Program-made: the position numbers and the translations under genes
Part shown: positions 11,540 through 24,029 of the stretch, piece by piece
How the letters are laid out: each line of letters begins with the position of its first letter
Position numbering within the stretch: the first letter of the stretch is position 1
Notes under the pieces: model-generated
What the model saw: only the letters and a program-made list of their open reading frames with translations
Told to the model about the DNA's origin: nothing
Database searches by the model: none
Origin: Lunularia cruciata
Taxonomy: Eukaryota > Streptophyta > Marchantiopsida > Lunulariales > Lunulariaceae
Reading direction: 5' to 3'
DNA length: 64,000 bases
Assembly (NCBI GenBank): GCA_948567375.1
Contig: OX419762.1
Span: forward strand, 4,842,001 to 4,906,000

Positions 11540-12770
11540 TATCCATGATTCTCCTCCAACAAGGCATGTTACATCTTGTTAGAAGTATATAAAAATAGCT
11601 CTTTTTAGCTCAAGAGCTATTTTTATACACCAAAAACGTGGCAAATGGAGTTCTAAAGGAGATGTTATGATAATTCAAGCTTCATGTCTTCTCATAGTTG
11701 GTACTTGTAGAAGGAGTCCTATAGTTGGATCCTATATTGCATTTTGAAATTAAATCCCACAAGGCATTTGGCAAGGAATTTGGGTCCAATTTCTCCATGG
11801 ATACGCATCCAAACACAAAGTGCTTCATCTCATTGAAAACATCTTCTAAAGGGTTTTTCAAAGACTCAAAAATTGTAGCAAATAAAAATCTACAGTAGAA
11901 ATTATGACTAGTTGAGGATTCTTGTCTTCTTGGACTTGATTCTTGGAATTCAAATCCTGTGAAATGTCCCCATTATGACAGTCCTCCAATCAGATCCCAT
12001 AGTGCATCCTATAGAATCATGCTATGCATTTGGCAAGGAATCTCACAAATTACATGAGTTCCAATTTCTCCATGGATACTTGTCCAAATATAAAGTGCTT
12101 CATCTTGTTCGAAACATCTTCTCAAAAGCTTTTTCTAGATACCAAAATTATGAAACCTAGATCTATAAACAAGTTATGACTAGTCAAAGGTTCTTATCTT
12201 CTAAAACTTGATTCTTGCATGGCAAATCCTATAGTGGGTCCCCTCTGCGATAGTCCTATAGTCAAATCCTGCAATGAATATGGCAAGGAATCCTCCAAAT
12301 CATGTTGGAATTATTTTCTCTATGGTTAATATTCCAAGAATAGAGAAAATAGTCCCAAAAAAGCATTCATTCACCTGTTAGAAGCTTCTTCTCAATAGGT
12401 TTCTATAGACACCAAAATCATGGTAAATGGAGGTCTAGAGAAGAAGTTATAGTAGTAAATTGAATTTCTCTTTCTTCTCAAACTTGATTCACACAAGGAG
12501 AATCACGGACTTGATTCACACAAAGAGAATGTTGCAAATGGATCACACATGATATCCCATATTGAGCATCCTACAACTTGATTCTTAGAGTCAAATCAAA
12601 CATTGCACTTCAAGGCTAATTTCTCCATGATTATATATTCAAATAGTGTGTGTTGTATTCATTGGAAATATATTCTTAAAAGCTTTCCATTGACACTAAA
12701 ATTGTGGCAAATTGGGTCTAGAGAGGAAGTTATTGCTATTTGGATATCACTTTTTCTTGGACTATGAGTT
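11540..12770. repeat. Degenerate tandem repeat, about 250-260 bp period
   Basis: The same sentence of motifs recurs in order: GGCAAGGAAT, then AATTTCTCCATGGATA, then AAAGTGCTTCATCT, then a CTTCTCAAAAGCTTTT-like block, then ACCAAAATTATGG, then AAGTTATGACTAG, then CTTGATTCTTG. GGCAAGGAAT anchors lie at 11770, 12032 and 12282, with a weaker unit near 12612. Spacing is thus about 262, 250 and 330 bp. The units are strongly diverged, so the array is old. No reading frame runs through the units. Confidence 0.7.
11588..11627. repeat. Perfect 15-bp inverted repeat with 10-nt loop
   Basis: TATAAAAATAGCTCT (11588-11602) and AGAGCTATTTTTATA (11613-11627) are exact reverse complements. This is a hairpin-forming site next to the first unit of the degenerate tandem array. 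It is not followed by a gene that it could terminate. Confidence 0.85.
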
Positions 12771-14407
12771 TCTAAACTTTGGTTTTCCCCAACTTCCATT
12801 GTATTGGTTTCCTATACTTAGTTTTCATGTAGCTTGTCATTCAGTTTCTATGTGATATTTTGCATATCACTTGGCTTCTACTTATCCACTTGTGTTAGTT
12901 CTTGATATTTATAAGTGTGACACAACTTACACTAAAGAGTCTTTTAGGATGGGTGGGGAAGGTTGTTGGTGGTTCTAGAATTTTTTTTGGGAGTGTGACT
13001 CAAGCAATGGAGTTCTTTCAAGAAAAAAACTACCAAGGAAGAATTTTACACGACAATCATTGGTGTATTAAGCAATTGTATAATGAAGAAGGTTGTGGTT
13101 ATGGTGATCAAACCTTTTGGGGATTGAAGACACTAGAGTCTTGATTATGGTGATCAGGCTTCCCTAATTATGGATGGAGATTGAAGAGCATGGGAGTGGA
13201 AGATTGTTTTGAGTTGATTGAAAGGGGTTGATATAGAAAAAGATTTGTGATTTTTGAAACAAGAAGGTTACAATTGATCAAATGAGATGTTCAATGATAG
13301 TGGCTTTTGATGACACTAGTTCCTCAAAAATCAAGATTCTAAGGAAAAGATTTTTGGTAAGATTTTAGGAATTTTAAGAGTGAGATCAAGAACATTGTTC
13401 TCCATATAGTTACAAAGAGAACTATACTTTGTAAAAATCTGAATAAATATTTCACATCTAAAAAATTTCATGTACTTTGGATATTCCAATGCATTTCACC
13501 AAATTGTGTTTGGAATAGAGATGAGTTCTAAGAAATAATTTAATCAATCTAGTAGTTATATCCAAACAGATTTGGGTCTATTCAGCAAGGATATTGGTTT
13601 TCTAGAAATTGGAGACTTAACTCCATGAGACCGCTGGATGTAATACCATGGGAATTTCTTCCTCTACTTTGTAAGTAAGTTTAAACCCAATAGAAATATA
13701 TCGCAAAGAGTGCTAGGTAGGTTGTTGCACCACCTTCTTTGGATTTGTAGTAGCACAAAATCTCACCAAATTGTAGTAGTATGATAAGAAATCTATCATT
13801 CCTTCAATGAAACAATTAGTAATGAACAGATTCAAATAAATTTCATTGATTAAGTTATTTATTATTAGTTCTTTTACATTTTTGGGCAGAAAAAACTCCA
13901 AAAAGAAGGTAATGATACCAACCAAGGTGCATCATAGAAATAAACTCACTCTCACTCAAAATATATCTAATCAATTCTTGAAAGTGATGTTTCAATTCAA
14001 AGGCTTTATCTCCTTCAAGAGTCTTTCTTGAAGTTCTTTTTCAAACATCTAGCACTAATGCCTAAGGTATCAATTCCTATCCAAAGGTCACAACCATTTT
14101 TGGAGGTCAGAATTTGGTCCAAAGGTATCAAACATTATGAAGCCAAGACTTGTCTATGCAAGTAAAAAACTCCCCTAATTTCAACTTCTACCTACTTCTA
14201 ACACTATAGCCCATCCATAGAATATTGCTTGCAAAAGATCTCTTCCACCACCAAGGATCAAACACATAAGGAACAAAATGATACAAACTAGAAAGATTCA
14301 ACAAGACTTCAAAACACAAGGGAATGATACTTGCACAAGGATGATAAAGATTACAAAGAACACTAGCTCTTCACTTATTAATCATTTAACCAAACAAAAT
14401 GATATGT

Positions 14408-14529
14408 CAAATGCTTGGCCTTAAAAGCTTGGCAACTCAAAACTAATGCTATGATAATTAGAATCCTTCAAATGCTTGGCCTTAAAAACTTAGCAACTCA
14501 AAACTAATGCTATGGTAATAAAAATCCTT
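14408..14529. repeat. 61-bp tandem duplication
   Basis: CAAATGCTTGGCCTTAAAA begins at 14408 and again at 14469, each followed by GCAACTCAAAACTAATGCTA. There are two units with a few substitutions and no coding content. Confidence 0.85.
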
Positions 14530-17500
14530 AGTGTCCAACCGGTATGTACATCCTTTCATAAAGGTACTAATTGACTCCAAAGGAATTGGAATCCTTCCTA
14601 ATATTAACTTTTCCTATCTCTTAAACTTCCTCAACCATTGTTGCAAAAATTCTATCTATTCTCCATTATATTCCCTAAGGTAAATTTCAAGTATTCTCCA
14701 ATCTATAATTTTTTTTCCATCTTATCTACAAACTTCACTATAGCATCTAATCATTTCTTGCACTTACTCTTCTAGACTATACTCTTAAGTTTCTATGATA
14801 TCTTAGTCTCATTGTTTGGCAAAGTAATCCTACAAACTCATCTAAAATTGCTTGTAATCTCCTACACATGTTCTTTACTCTTGCCTTTGGACTTAATGTC
14901 ATTCCTTCTCCTTCAAGTCCTTTGGTTCCTTTGGCTTGTTTGTATGCTTCCTTGTCTAAAATTTTTGGATCCGGATCAATACAAACATCTACCTTTCCAA
15001 CTTGGGTTGTCTTGTTGCTATCTCTTGGATTTGAATGATCATGCACCTCAACTCTCCTTTCAAATCTCCTATATTTTTTGCCTTTGCTTTTTGAAATGCG
15101 ACCCTTCCTATTCTTTCTTATCCTTTGCCTCCTCCATCTTCCTATACTTGACTTCCTTTTATACTAGCTCTTTCTTAAGTCCTAAAATGACTTGCCTTTT
15201 TATCTTTCCCCTCTTAATGGTTGCCAATTATGTTGCAATATGATCTATCTCTTTTCTGGTGATCCTACCTTGGCTATCAAGGCTCCACTCTCTTCCTTTA
15301 TTTTATGTAAATTTTCTCTTTCTAATACAACTAAAGACCACTCTTCCTTCATCACTCTCCTAGTACCCTCTAACTCTTTCTAAAGGATTGGCATCTCACT
15401 CTATAATTTATTTGAAGTATTATGCATCTACCTTGGTATCTCACCTAAGCATCCTAATACTACTCTTGATTGCCTAAATTCCTCATAAGTAGTTATCAAA
15501 AATTGAATTATTGGAACCAAATCTTCAACCAAGGCATTCAAGACTATCTCATTAACACCCAAAGTTCTTTTTTGTGCTACTAGTTTTTCCTAACCCTTGG
15601 ATTCAATCAAAACCATGTTCACCTTCAAAATGGATGTTCTTATCATATGAATTATCTATAAAACAAAATATTTCTTCTCTTAATTTCATTTTCAATTCAA
15701 AGCATCTTTATCAAAAAAATGCTTATTCTTTGAAGCATTCTACTCATGCAATGTAATCATTTTATAGATTGTGATTTTGTAATTGATCACAATCTCTATG
15801 GTTTGTTATATAATCTTTGTCCCATTTATAACCTTGCAAGTCTCTTTGACTTGAAGATAAAATCATCTACAATTTCTAGATTAGGAAATTCTCTCCATTG
15901 AACTTATTAATGTGTGCTATATCTCTCAAATTGCACTTTTTTCTACATTTTGAAGATCTCTTCTTAGTCTATCTAAAAACTCACACCAAAAATAATATTC
16001 TATGACTTTTGGTATGCTATGAAGTATGGTTCCATAACATGTTGAAGATTTTCTTGACCTTAATACAAATCTGCACATCAATTACAAGGCTTAAGAAGGA
16101 TCAAAAGATACTCAAAGCACTTTTTTTTACTTCTTCTTCTTACTATAAATATAATCATGTGAAATGAGGAATTGATTACTTGTAGGCTACTACACAGGTT
16201 CTAAGGTAATGGAACACTCTGATATGTTGCTCTTGCCTCTCTCAATTGTTGCTCCCATATCCATATTGACTGTGCGCTAATGGCTTGATGGAATAACTCA
16301 TACTAGAAAGGTAAGACTTATATATAAACTATGTATGCTTTATGCAAACACTAACTAGCATTATTGCCTATGCTTTGTAGAAACCTTGACTTCTATTATT
16401 ATATTGTAGTAAATACACTAACATCATCATCCATATTTACTACCACATACCACATATCTTACTATTTGAAATGAAATTTCAACAAAGCAAAGATGTGCTC
16501 TAGTTGTAGAAGGAATAGAGAGATAGATCAATAGATATGGATATAGATATAGATAGATCAAATAGAAGAGAATTTAGAGCTTGATGTGAACACTGATCCA
16601 TCAAGAAATGCTAAACTCTAGTCCAATCATAAGGCAAAGAGGCAAGAAGGAAGATCATCTTGTCCTTAAAAGGACAAATAATCTCTTGTCTACCACAATA
16701 ATACTGGAGAGAGAAGGATACCTACTCTATCTCAATCACTTATTTCTCCAAGATTTGCCTGTAATAAATAAAAAATAATGGGAAAGCAAAGGTGCAAATA
16801 GTGTTCAACTACCCAAAAATACCAAAGGTGTTATCTTTTATAGATAGTCATCCAACTTTTCCATGCAAGATCAATAGAAATATTTATCTATATACAAAAT
16901 TCCTTTTCATACACTCAAAAATCCCAAGTCCAATGAAGTTGTTAAAGACTCCCATTATCTTCCTTTGAAAGGTTTTCAAAAGTGATAAGAAAGTTAAACC
17001 ATGTGAAGTAGAGAAATGGTTGACAAGTAATATTATAGAATACTACACCAAATGTCACATATAGATCCTCTAGTATAGGAACATTATCCATATAAAGAAT
17101 ATTCTTTAGAAGGATGACATGTTAAAAGTGTGATAAAATTCTTGAATCCTATCAGCACTCTAAAAATGCATATCACCTTTCCAAGAATACATGAGCACTC
17201 TCTAGATGTGATAAACTCGATCGGAAGTGATAGGAGTAATCCCTAAAAGGACTGTACCTTATACGTTCACACATGGACTCTCAAACTCTACTCAAGTGGT
17301 CAAAGACCTAATAAATGTGATTTATAAGGCCAATAGTGTGTATTGTTTGCTAACTAGAAAAAATATCATGATTTGGCCAAAGTAATAAATAAAAGAGTAA
17401 AAAATAAATTATGGTAAAAAAATATCTTTAAGCAACATAGATCCTGAAGCAATATCCTTATCATGTATCATGAATTGGTTAAAGAATGGTGAGTCCTTGT

Positions 17501-17607
17501 AAGAAACTATAGAGAAGAAAAGAAAATCAACAAAAATTACATATGAAGAGTAAGATTTTCTCTTTACACAAATCTCTTCAGGCTCTCTAAAGATAAACAT
17601 ATACCAG

Positions 17608-17643
17608 ATAATATTGAAAGTGTTGAAACACTTTCAATATTAT
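17608..17643. repeat. Perfect 36-bp palindrome
   Basis: The arms ATAATATTGAAAGTGTT (17608-17624) and AACACTTTCAATATTAT (17627-17643) are exact reverse complements separated only by GA. This is long for chance in 64 kb. It may be the collapsed terminal inverted repeats of a small DNA transposon, or a cruciform-prone site. Confidence 0.9.
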
Positions 17644-18180
17644 AGTTGTATACAATGTTAGTATACTAGATAGTTCCGTAAGGATGCTTCCAACATCATT
17701 ACAAAACAACACGAGAAATACTTAGTTTAGGTGAATATCTAGAAATGCAAAATGATAATTCTAGGTGGTGATCAAAATAAGGTAAAATACAGGCTTTATT
17801 TCATGATTTATTAATTCTCTCTACTTTATGAAGCAAATACATCCAAGATAGAACAATGAAACTTACTATATAATTTTAGTAATTTAATAATGAACTAAAG
17901 AGAACATTTTAAAATTTTATGAAAATTATATTTATTTTACAATATCTAATATGTCAGAAAGATTATTTTTTGAAATATATATAAACTTAAAAATAAGAAT
18001 AATTATAAAAATTTAATACAAATACATTTTTTTATTAATGTATATAATTTAAAAACTATATATTACAAAATAAATTTAAAAAATTATTATATACTAAATT
18101 TTTTAATTCATTTCCTAATATATATTATATAAATAAAACTTTCAAATTTGCACATATAAAATTAAAAGATAATGACAATA

Positions 18181-20744
18181 ACCCAAGTTGATCTTTAGCT
18201 TAGCCACGAGCGAGGACTTCCAACTCCTAGATTTGCATCACATGATTTATAAATGTGAAATGAAGAAACGACAAAATCAAGCGAATTTGATCTTCAACTT
18301 GAAGTGGGAGCAACGTGTGCTGAACAGATTTAAGCACCTTACCAAAACATATCACTTAAAACCACTTCGGGATACGACATAAGTTTTAAAATAGATTATT
18401 GTAACATAGGGTTCTCATCAAGGTGGGAATAATGAAGATGGAGCTCTCAGAAATTGAAGTGAAATCCGCCGTACTACAGTTCATCTTATCATCCACCCAA
18501 CTAAGGTGTGGTTGCATGTAGCTTGCGGTAATCTTCTCGTGGAATCAGCATTGTCGTAATCATGATGAAGCTGAAGAACCAGAACCATGATTGGGGAAGA
18601 AACTCCCCCTTGGACCAAACCAAATGTTTCAAGCGGGCTCAAGATTGACTAACATGCAAATACATTTTACGTTATCGAACAACAAAAGATCGTGATGATC
18701 TTTACAGAAGCAAACGTCAACACATAGCGTTATCGACCAAGAAGGCTACCGCGTGTGGTATCATGAAGGATGGAAGACCCCACCATGCAGTACGAAGGAA
18801 AAGATTGAGGGGCAAAATGGAGTCAAGTGCGAATAATCTCGATAAAAGGAATCTGCACTACCGCACCAAAAATAGTAGAGCTATGCAGGAGTATTATGTA
18901 CGTACGCAGTCTATAAACAACTGGAACATCCGAATCACGTGATTACCTGATTGCTCTCTTATAGATTGCAAACCAGCGTTATCAGCTTGAGATCATCATG
19001 TACTATGGATTGCACGAGTGCTGTCAACAAACTGAGATCCATCATGTACTGTAATTTGGTGGTCGAGACTTTAGGGTTCGAAGCCACCCGTCGACCTTCC
19101 GGAGACCTGTTAGCATTGTTTCGTCTCAACTGTGAAATAGTGCGAGGAAGTTGTATGCATACCTTTCGTCGCATGTCCCTCTTCGTACTTGCCTGTCCAC
19201 CTGTTCCCTGAGTGCGCGCTTTCACCAGGCGGCTTTCCCAATCTTTTCTACCTCTGCTCGAGTAAGCACTTGACAAGACGCTGTCAGAGATAAACGGGAA
19301 CGAGCATAACTTAGGAGAATACGTGAACTGCTGCTAGATGTCTTCCATTTTAGTACTTCGACGGACTTCATTTTAGTACACAACGACGCCCTCTTACTTC
19401 CCCAGGAGATCGAATGTGTGATAGCGCACAAGAGTCGGTGGCTACAGTAGCATCTCGAGACGAGTATCTATAACCCCTCTAGGCATCCGATATTGTCACG
19501 GCTTCATCGGCTGAACTGATTGCATCTGGCTACTGTGCGTCTCGATTTACTCCTAGCAGAGAGATGTGCGCTACCGTCGTGCGTAGTCGTTTCCCCCTGG
19601 TACTGGGATCACATAGAAAACACCCTTTACTTCCAAGATACTAAAGGACATGACGCGATTTCCCTTACTTCCAGTTTACTTCAGGACACGGTCCATCACT
19701 CATTCCGGTTCACGTAATCCAATCCTCTGTAGCTGTATCTGGATAGCAGATATTGGAGAATCTTTTAGCATCAGTAGCTAGATCCAAAGAAACAAGACAA
19801 AACTGTAGCTTGCTGGAAGATCAAGCTCTGAAGCAGAAATGACTGCAATATCAGGGAAAATGAAAAGAAGGGAAAACAAATGGACAACAAATTCCAGATT
19901 TGATATGTATAAACGAAACGAGAACGTTGGGTTTCACCTGGAAATGAGAACTGAGATTGTCAGTGTAGTGAATGAACTCTGCTGGTCCGTAAATAAACCA
20001 TGTAGTTGAGAAGACCTTGAGAAATCGACCACGGCTCCAGCGTTCTCCAGGAAGGTCAACATCATTGCCCCAGTTTTTGTCATATCAGCTTCTCTGGGCC
20101 ACATTAATTGTCTTTTACCTGCACAGTAACGAGGGAGAAGGTGAAAAATGTTCCGCTCGTGACCTCGCACTGTAGCCAGCTCGAAAAGCTGCAACTATTA
20201 CTCGTACTTGATGCTTCCTTCCCGACCACTCAAATTAATTCCTGTGTCCCTTAGGCACAGTAGTCCTCCCTGTTCATCAGCTGTCTACAAGCCTTTCGAG
20301 GATGTGTGATCTCGGATGACCTTGTAGACAGGCCTTCCCTCGTTCTCTTCCTTCTCTTTCTTTTCCACTTCCTATGGTCTCAAGTCTGGGACGTGACGGC
20401 ATCTGGATTCTGTGCTGTGATTCTTGCGCAGACTGAGCTCTCTCGTCCTTCTTTGACCACGGGAAGGTACGCGCTGGTAGGTGCAAAGTCGAGCAGAATC
20501 AGTAAGCGTTTGGTGGATGCAGAATATTTAAGAAGAGCTATCATCAGCATCTAGCACCTGGCTGTTGATGTAGTTCTTCTGGTGGCATTGTTGGCTTCGG
20601 AAATCAGGAGTTTCTCTGCATGTAGATCTTAGGTGATCTACCTTCAGCCTGTGACCTGGCTGTTGGTATTGATATTATGTAGGTCACTCTGTTCTAAAAA
20701 TCGAGGGTAAAAACGCTTTGTGAGGATCCATCTTTCTGCTTAAG
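18181..20744. other. Left flank of gene island, no recognised gene
   Basis: Base composition becomes more balanced from about 18400, and many short frames appear on both strands simply because stops are rarer. None matches a family I know or the paralogous genes downstream. This may be promoter and 5' untranslated sequence of the gene at 20745 plus intergenic DNA. A short direct repeat (GAGATCATCATGTACT at 18991 and GAGATCCATCATGTACT at about 19031) is present. Confidence 0.4.
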
Positions 20745-21338
20745 ATGAAGTGCGAAGGTCGTGTGATGGGTTCATACGTGAAATTACGCAAGCATCAACC
20801 AGAAGGCTTGAAGGCGCCTACTAAACTCAACAACCATTCCAAAATCACAAGTAGATGCCCAGGAAACAAGTCACGTTCTAACTCGTGCCCTAGTGGACAT
20901 GCTTCGGGAAAGGCCATGAACAAGGCCAAAGGAGAGTCCAAAGCTAAAGGGAACGACATCGCCAGCAAACACAGGCTAGACGAGTGGCGCGTTTGTTACT
21001 CTTTGCCCTGTCCATCCTCCACAGGTGAATCTCAGAGCACTGCACTAGATGCCGATTTCGAATATTACAGTGACTACGAGGAATCGGCTTCCGAAGATGA
21101 GCTTAGCCTTGAGGAGAAAGAAAATAACCAGCGTACCGCGGAGATGGTCTTACCGATTCATACTTTTCTACGTACAATGAGAAATGCTCGAAGGATGCTG
21201 CCTCCAGTTCGAGAGGTCGCCTCGGAGGAAGGCAGCGCTGCTGAGTCTGATGTTGACAGCGATTCAAGCTGGTCGGGCGTTGAAATCTCTGAAGTCGAGC
21301 GCAGTGCTGACCTGGATGACTGGTACGTCGTAAGTTAG
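20745..21338 (+). CDS. Uncharacterised plant protein with basic N-terminus and acidic C-terminus (paralogue 1)
   Basis: 197 residues in a single open frame. The start is the first ATG, aligning with the Met-(Lys/Arg)-x-Glu-Gly-Arg start of three paralogues in the island. Residues 1-85 are basic, with EGRVMGSYVKLRKH, NNHSKITSRC and KAMNKAKGESKAKG, then KHRLDEWRV. Residues 100-197 are acidic and Ser-rich, with a short hydrophobic segment IHTFLRTMRNAR and the ending DDWYVVS. The NHSK...C...KAK(G)...H-R-L order resembles an uncharacterised land-plant protein family that I recall from memory. There is no signal peptide or membrane segment. It is closest to the minus-strand copy at 28471 (shared PEG, NNHSK, EWR). 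The function is unknown; a nuclear or nucleic-acid-associated role is only suggested by charge. Confidence 0.75.
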   Translation: MKCEGRVMGSYVKLRKHQPEGLKAPTKLNNHSKITSRCPGNKSRSNSCPSGHASGKAMNKAKGESKAKGNDIASKHRLDEWRVCYSLPCPSSTGESQSTALDADFEYYSDYEESASEDELSLEEKENNQRTAEMVLPIHTFLRTMRNARRMLPPVREVASEEGSAAESDVDSDSSWSGVEISEVERSADLDDWYVVS

Positions 21339-24021
21339 TACACCGGTGATTAATAGTCCGAGAATCACAGTAGTGTAGTTTCGTTCACCCCCTGGATGAC
21401 ATTACTTGCGCACGGAGTTGCAACTGAATCGTAGGAGATAGAAGATGTTTCACAGAGATTGCTGCCATAATACGAGAGAAAGCTCCAGTGAATTACCCGC
21501 TGGTATGGCTTCCAATCCTCTGACAATGAGTACCAGATCCATAAGTCGAATAGCAAACTTCTCCCCGAAGCGCGTAATGACTGTGTACATGATTTCCTTT
21601 TAGCTCCCAGGCAGAGACCATCAGAGGAGCGGGGCAATTCCACAAGTGATACTACTTCCCTTATTCCTTTGCAATGGAACGACATGTTAAATTGAAATTC
21701 AGAACAGACATTCATCAGTACCGCAACATGTCTTCGAGAGCAAGACAAGCTTGAGACATCTCCTTACAACAACTTAGGCTTCTTATTCAAAACTCGGGAT
21801 GAACAATTACGGGCGCGATGGTGAAGTAGCCTGTCTACACTTCCGCAGACATCAAGGAGGACATGTACACGAACGGATCCAAAAGAAGAGGGAAGGAGCT
21901 GGAGGCCAATGTTGACAAGGTTACGCCGAGAACGGGCATGAACACAGGAAGAAACGTATAAGCAAATTTTGGTTTTTGGTTCATCTAATTTATTCACAGA
22001 GACTTGAGGATTGTACATGAGAGAACATTCTTTGCCTTTTTGTTCTTACAAGTGCGAACTGCTGCAAATGAAACATGACTAGGAAATCAACTTTATGGAT
22101 ATTTCTATGCAGGACTGAGGTTGCGAACCATAGCAATAAGACTTAGTAGCAGATTGTGCAACGAGAATTTAGTGTAAACGCAATCCGTAAGAAGCCATTT
22201 TTTGGAGGATGTTCACATATTAGGGGCAGGCGGTCAGGACGCTTTGAAGTCAGGATAGTATGGCCTCTGTTCTTGAGGATGTTGCTTTAGCAGGTGATTG
22301 TAGATTGTACATGGCTTCTTCTTTGCAGAGGATAGATTATACCCACGGTGCTTCGATAGGACTATGTGAAGTCACAGGATTGGTTTCCCACTCCACAATT
22401 GTGACTAAAGCTTTCAGTTACGTGTAGTGATGGAATAGCTAACCTAAAATGCACTCCCAACGAATTTGATGGTGTCAGCCTGGTGCTCGCAAGTGCTGTT
22501 GTAAGTCCAACAGGCGAGCTGGGAATAAAATTGAACGTTTTGGTCAGCTGGAGTTAACTTTCCAAGTAATTTTTGATTTTATTGCCAATTTTACTTGAGC
22601 TGGTGCGATGTACGGATGATTGACATAATCGTCGGCATTTTGAGGTCTCGTCTTGGCATAGTCAGAGGTCTTCACATGTTGTAATGGAGAAGAGTTACTA
22701 TGGTTTCAAGGCCATCTGTCATCAACTAGATGCTTCTTTACCTTGAACTGATGACGAGTCTCCATTTCGCTTTACATGCACAATTTCAAGATGATTGATC
22801 TCATGGTCCCCTCATTGTCAACAGAGTCAAGCTCGATCTTCAAGAGTCTTCTCTAAAACCACTCATATTCGTGAGCGTTTTGAAATGTAATCTTCGTATG
22901 AACATCTGAAACATACATCGTTCAACGTATACTAGGAAAGCATAGATTCCATGGATACGAGAGGATGGGCGTTCCAGATTTCCTGCTTACGGGGATTACA
23001 CATCCCACAAGACCATTTGCTCCTGCATGGTCCCTGTAACTCGACAACAGCAGATTGCACAGATGTAGCAATCTCTGCCAAGCCTGACGAACACTACATG
23101 ATAGTCTAGAACCTTTCAACTTGATGATCCACCACTTCTACTCCGTGCGTGCTTACCTTCGATGACATCAGGGTATACTTTCCAGTTGAGCAACTTTTGA
23201 AAACCGGTTTTTGACAAATCTGCTCAATTTCGTTGAAGGAGCTGAAAATTGTATACGTGTTAGGTTTCTAAAGACTGGGGAGGTCAATGTCAAGGACAAG
23301 TAGCTCTGATGTGGAAAGCCATTCCCGAAATGAGCCACACTGCATCCGACAGCTGAACGTACCGCACGTCTGTATGACATAAAGTCAGGTCTCTATCTTC
23401 AGTTACCCTTTTGCACTGTTAACATAGCGATCAAGTATGTAGTAACAGGGCAGAAGTTTCGTTCATGTTCATCAATAACAATGAAAGTCTCTTGCACGGG
23501 GTCACCATTTCCGGCACCTCACTTGAAGAATTTGGAGCTGCTGCTTGTGGACCAGCAGTATCAAAACATTCCAATATTTATCTAGCCTTGAATTGTATCT
23601 TGAAAAGCCCATTACTATCAAGTGAAAGATCTGCAAAAAGAGCCAACAAATCAATTTGAGCAGGGAGTAAGAGAGGGTCAGGATGAAACTCAAAAACTCT
23701 GCTAATCACCCACTTCTTACATTGTCTCACGTGACTCAACGAGAGTTTGACTGACCAACTTGACATCAGATCATAAATTAGTCAATTGTACACATGGTTA
23801 GCTACATCAATCAGATGTCACTCAGACTTATGAAGAAGCGAGTGATAATGATCTGTTCTCTAAGTGGGCGATGCATTTGAATGCTCTAAACGCCAAAGGA
23901 ATCCACAACCGAAGAACGAAATTGAGAACCAATTTACCATCAGTATACTGTAGCTTCTATTCATCATCGACCGTCAGCATTTTGGACGGCTGAATTGGTC
24001 ACATGCTCTCGGTTGGCAGTT
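21339..24021. other. Intergenic DNA between paralogues 1 and 2
   Basis: This is 2.7 kb of mixed composition without a recognisable gene or repeat. The minus-strand frames at 21748-21365 and 22018-21764 show no conserved motif, and I treat them as chance. The first few hundred bases probably include the 3' untranslated region of paralogue 1. Confidence 0.45.
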
Positions 24022-24029
24022 TATAAATA
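24022..24029 (+). promoter_or_regulatory. Possible TATA box upstream of paralogue 2
   Basis: TATAAATA in a good context (TTTATAAATAGATG). It lies about 1 kb before the ATG at 25043. It would therefore need a long 5' leader or an intron in the leader to serve that gene, or it serves an unseen transcript. Confidence 0.3.

Larger units (their letters stand above)
12771..18180. other. AT-rich stretch, no intact gene
   Basis: Only short frames occur and none is recognisable. A minus-strand frame at 15046-14777 (with DPDPKILDKEAYKQAKG) continues as broken Lys/Glu-rich stretches to about 15240 and may be a decayed charged protein. A GATA-like microsatellite lies at about 16512-16562. 17900-18180 is extremely AT-rich, just before the gene island begins. 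Other sites are listed separately. Confidence 0.5.

Noticed and set aside
12902..13144. 80-codon plus-strand frame in AT-rich DNA
   Set aside because: No recognisable domain, no conserved neighbour, and typical of random open stretches.
14812..15243. 143-codon plus-strand frame rich in Leu, Phe and Ser
   Set aside because: It is the complement of a decayed charged minus-strand stretch. No start context, no homology and shadow-like composition.
18959..19276. 105-codon minus-strand Arg-rich frame
   Set aside because: No relation to the island family, no clear start context, and overlapped by an equally long plus frame; treated as chance.
20277..20486. Arg/Lys-rich minus-strand frame of 69 codons
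   Set aside because: No counterpart near other paralogues; composition and length fit chance in GC-balanced DNA.
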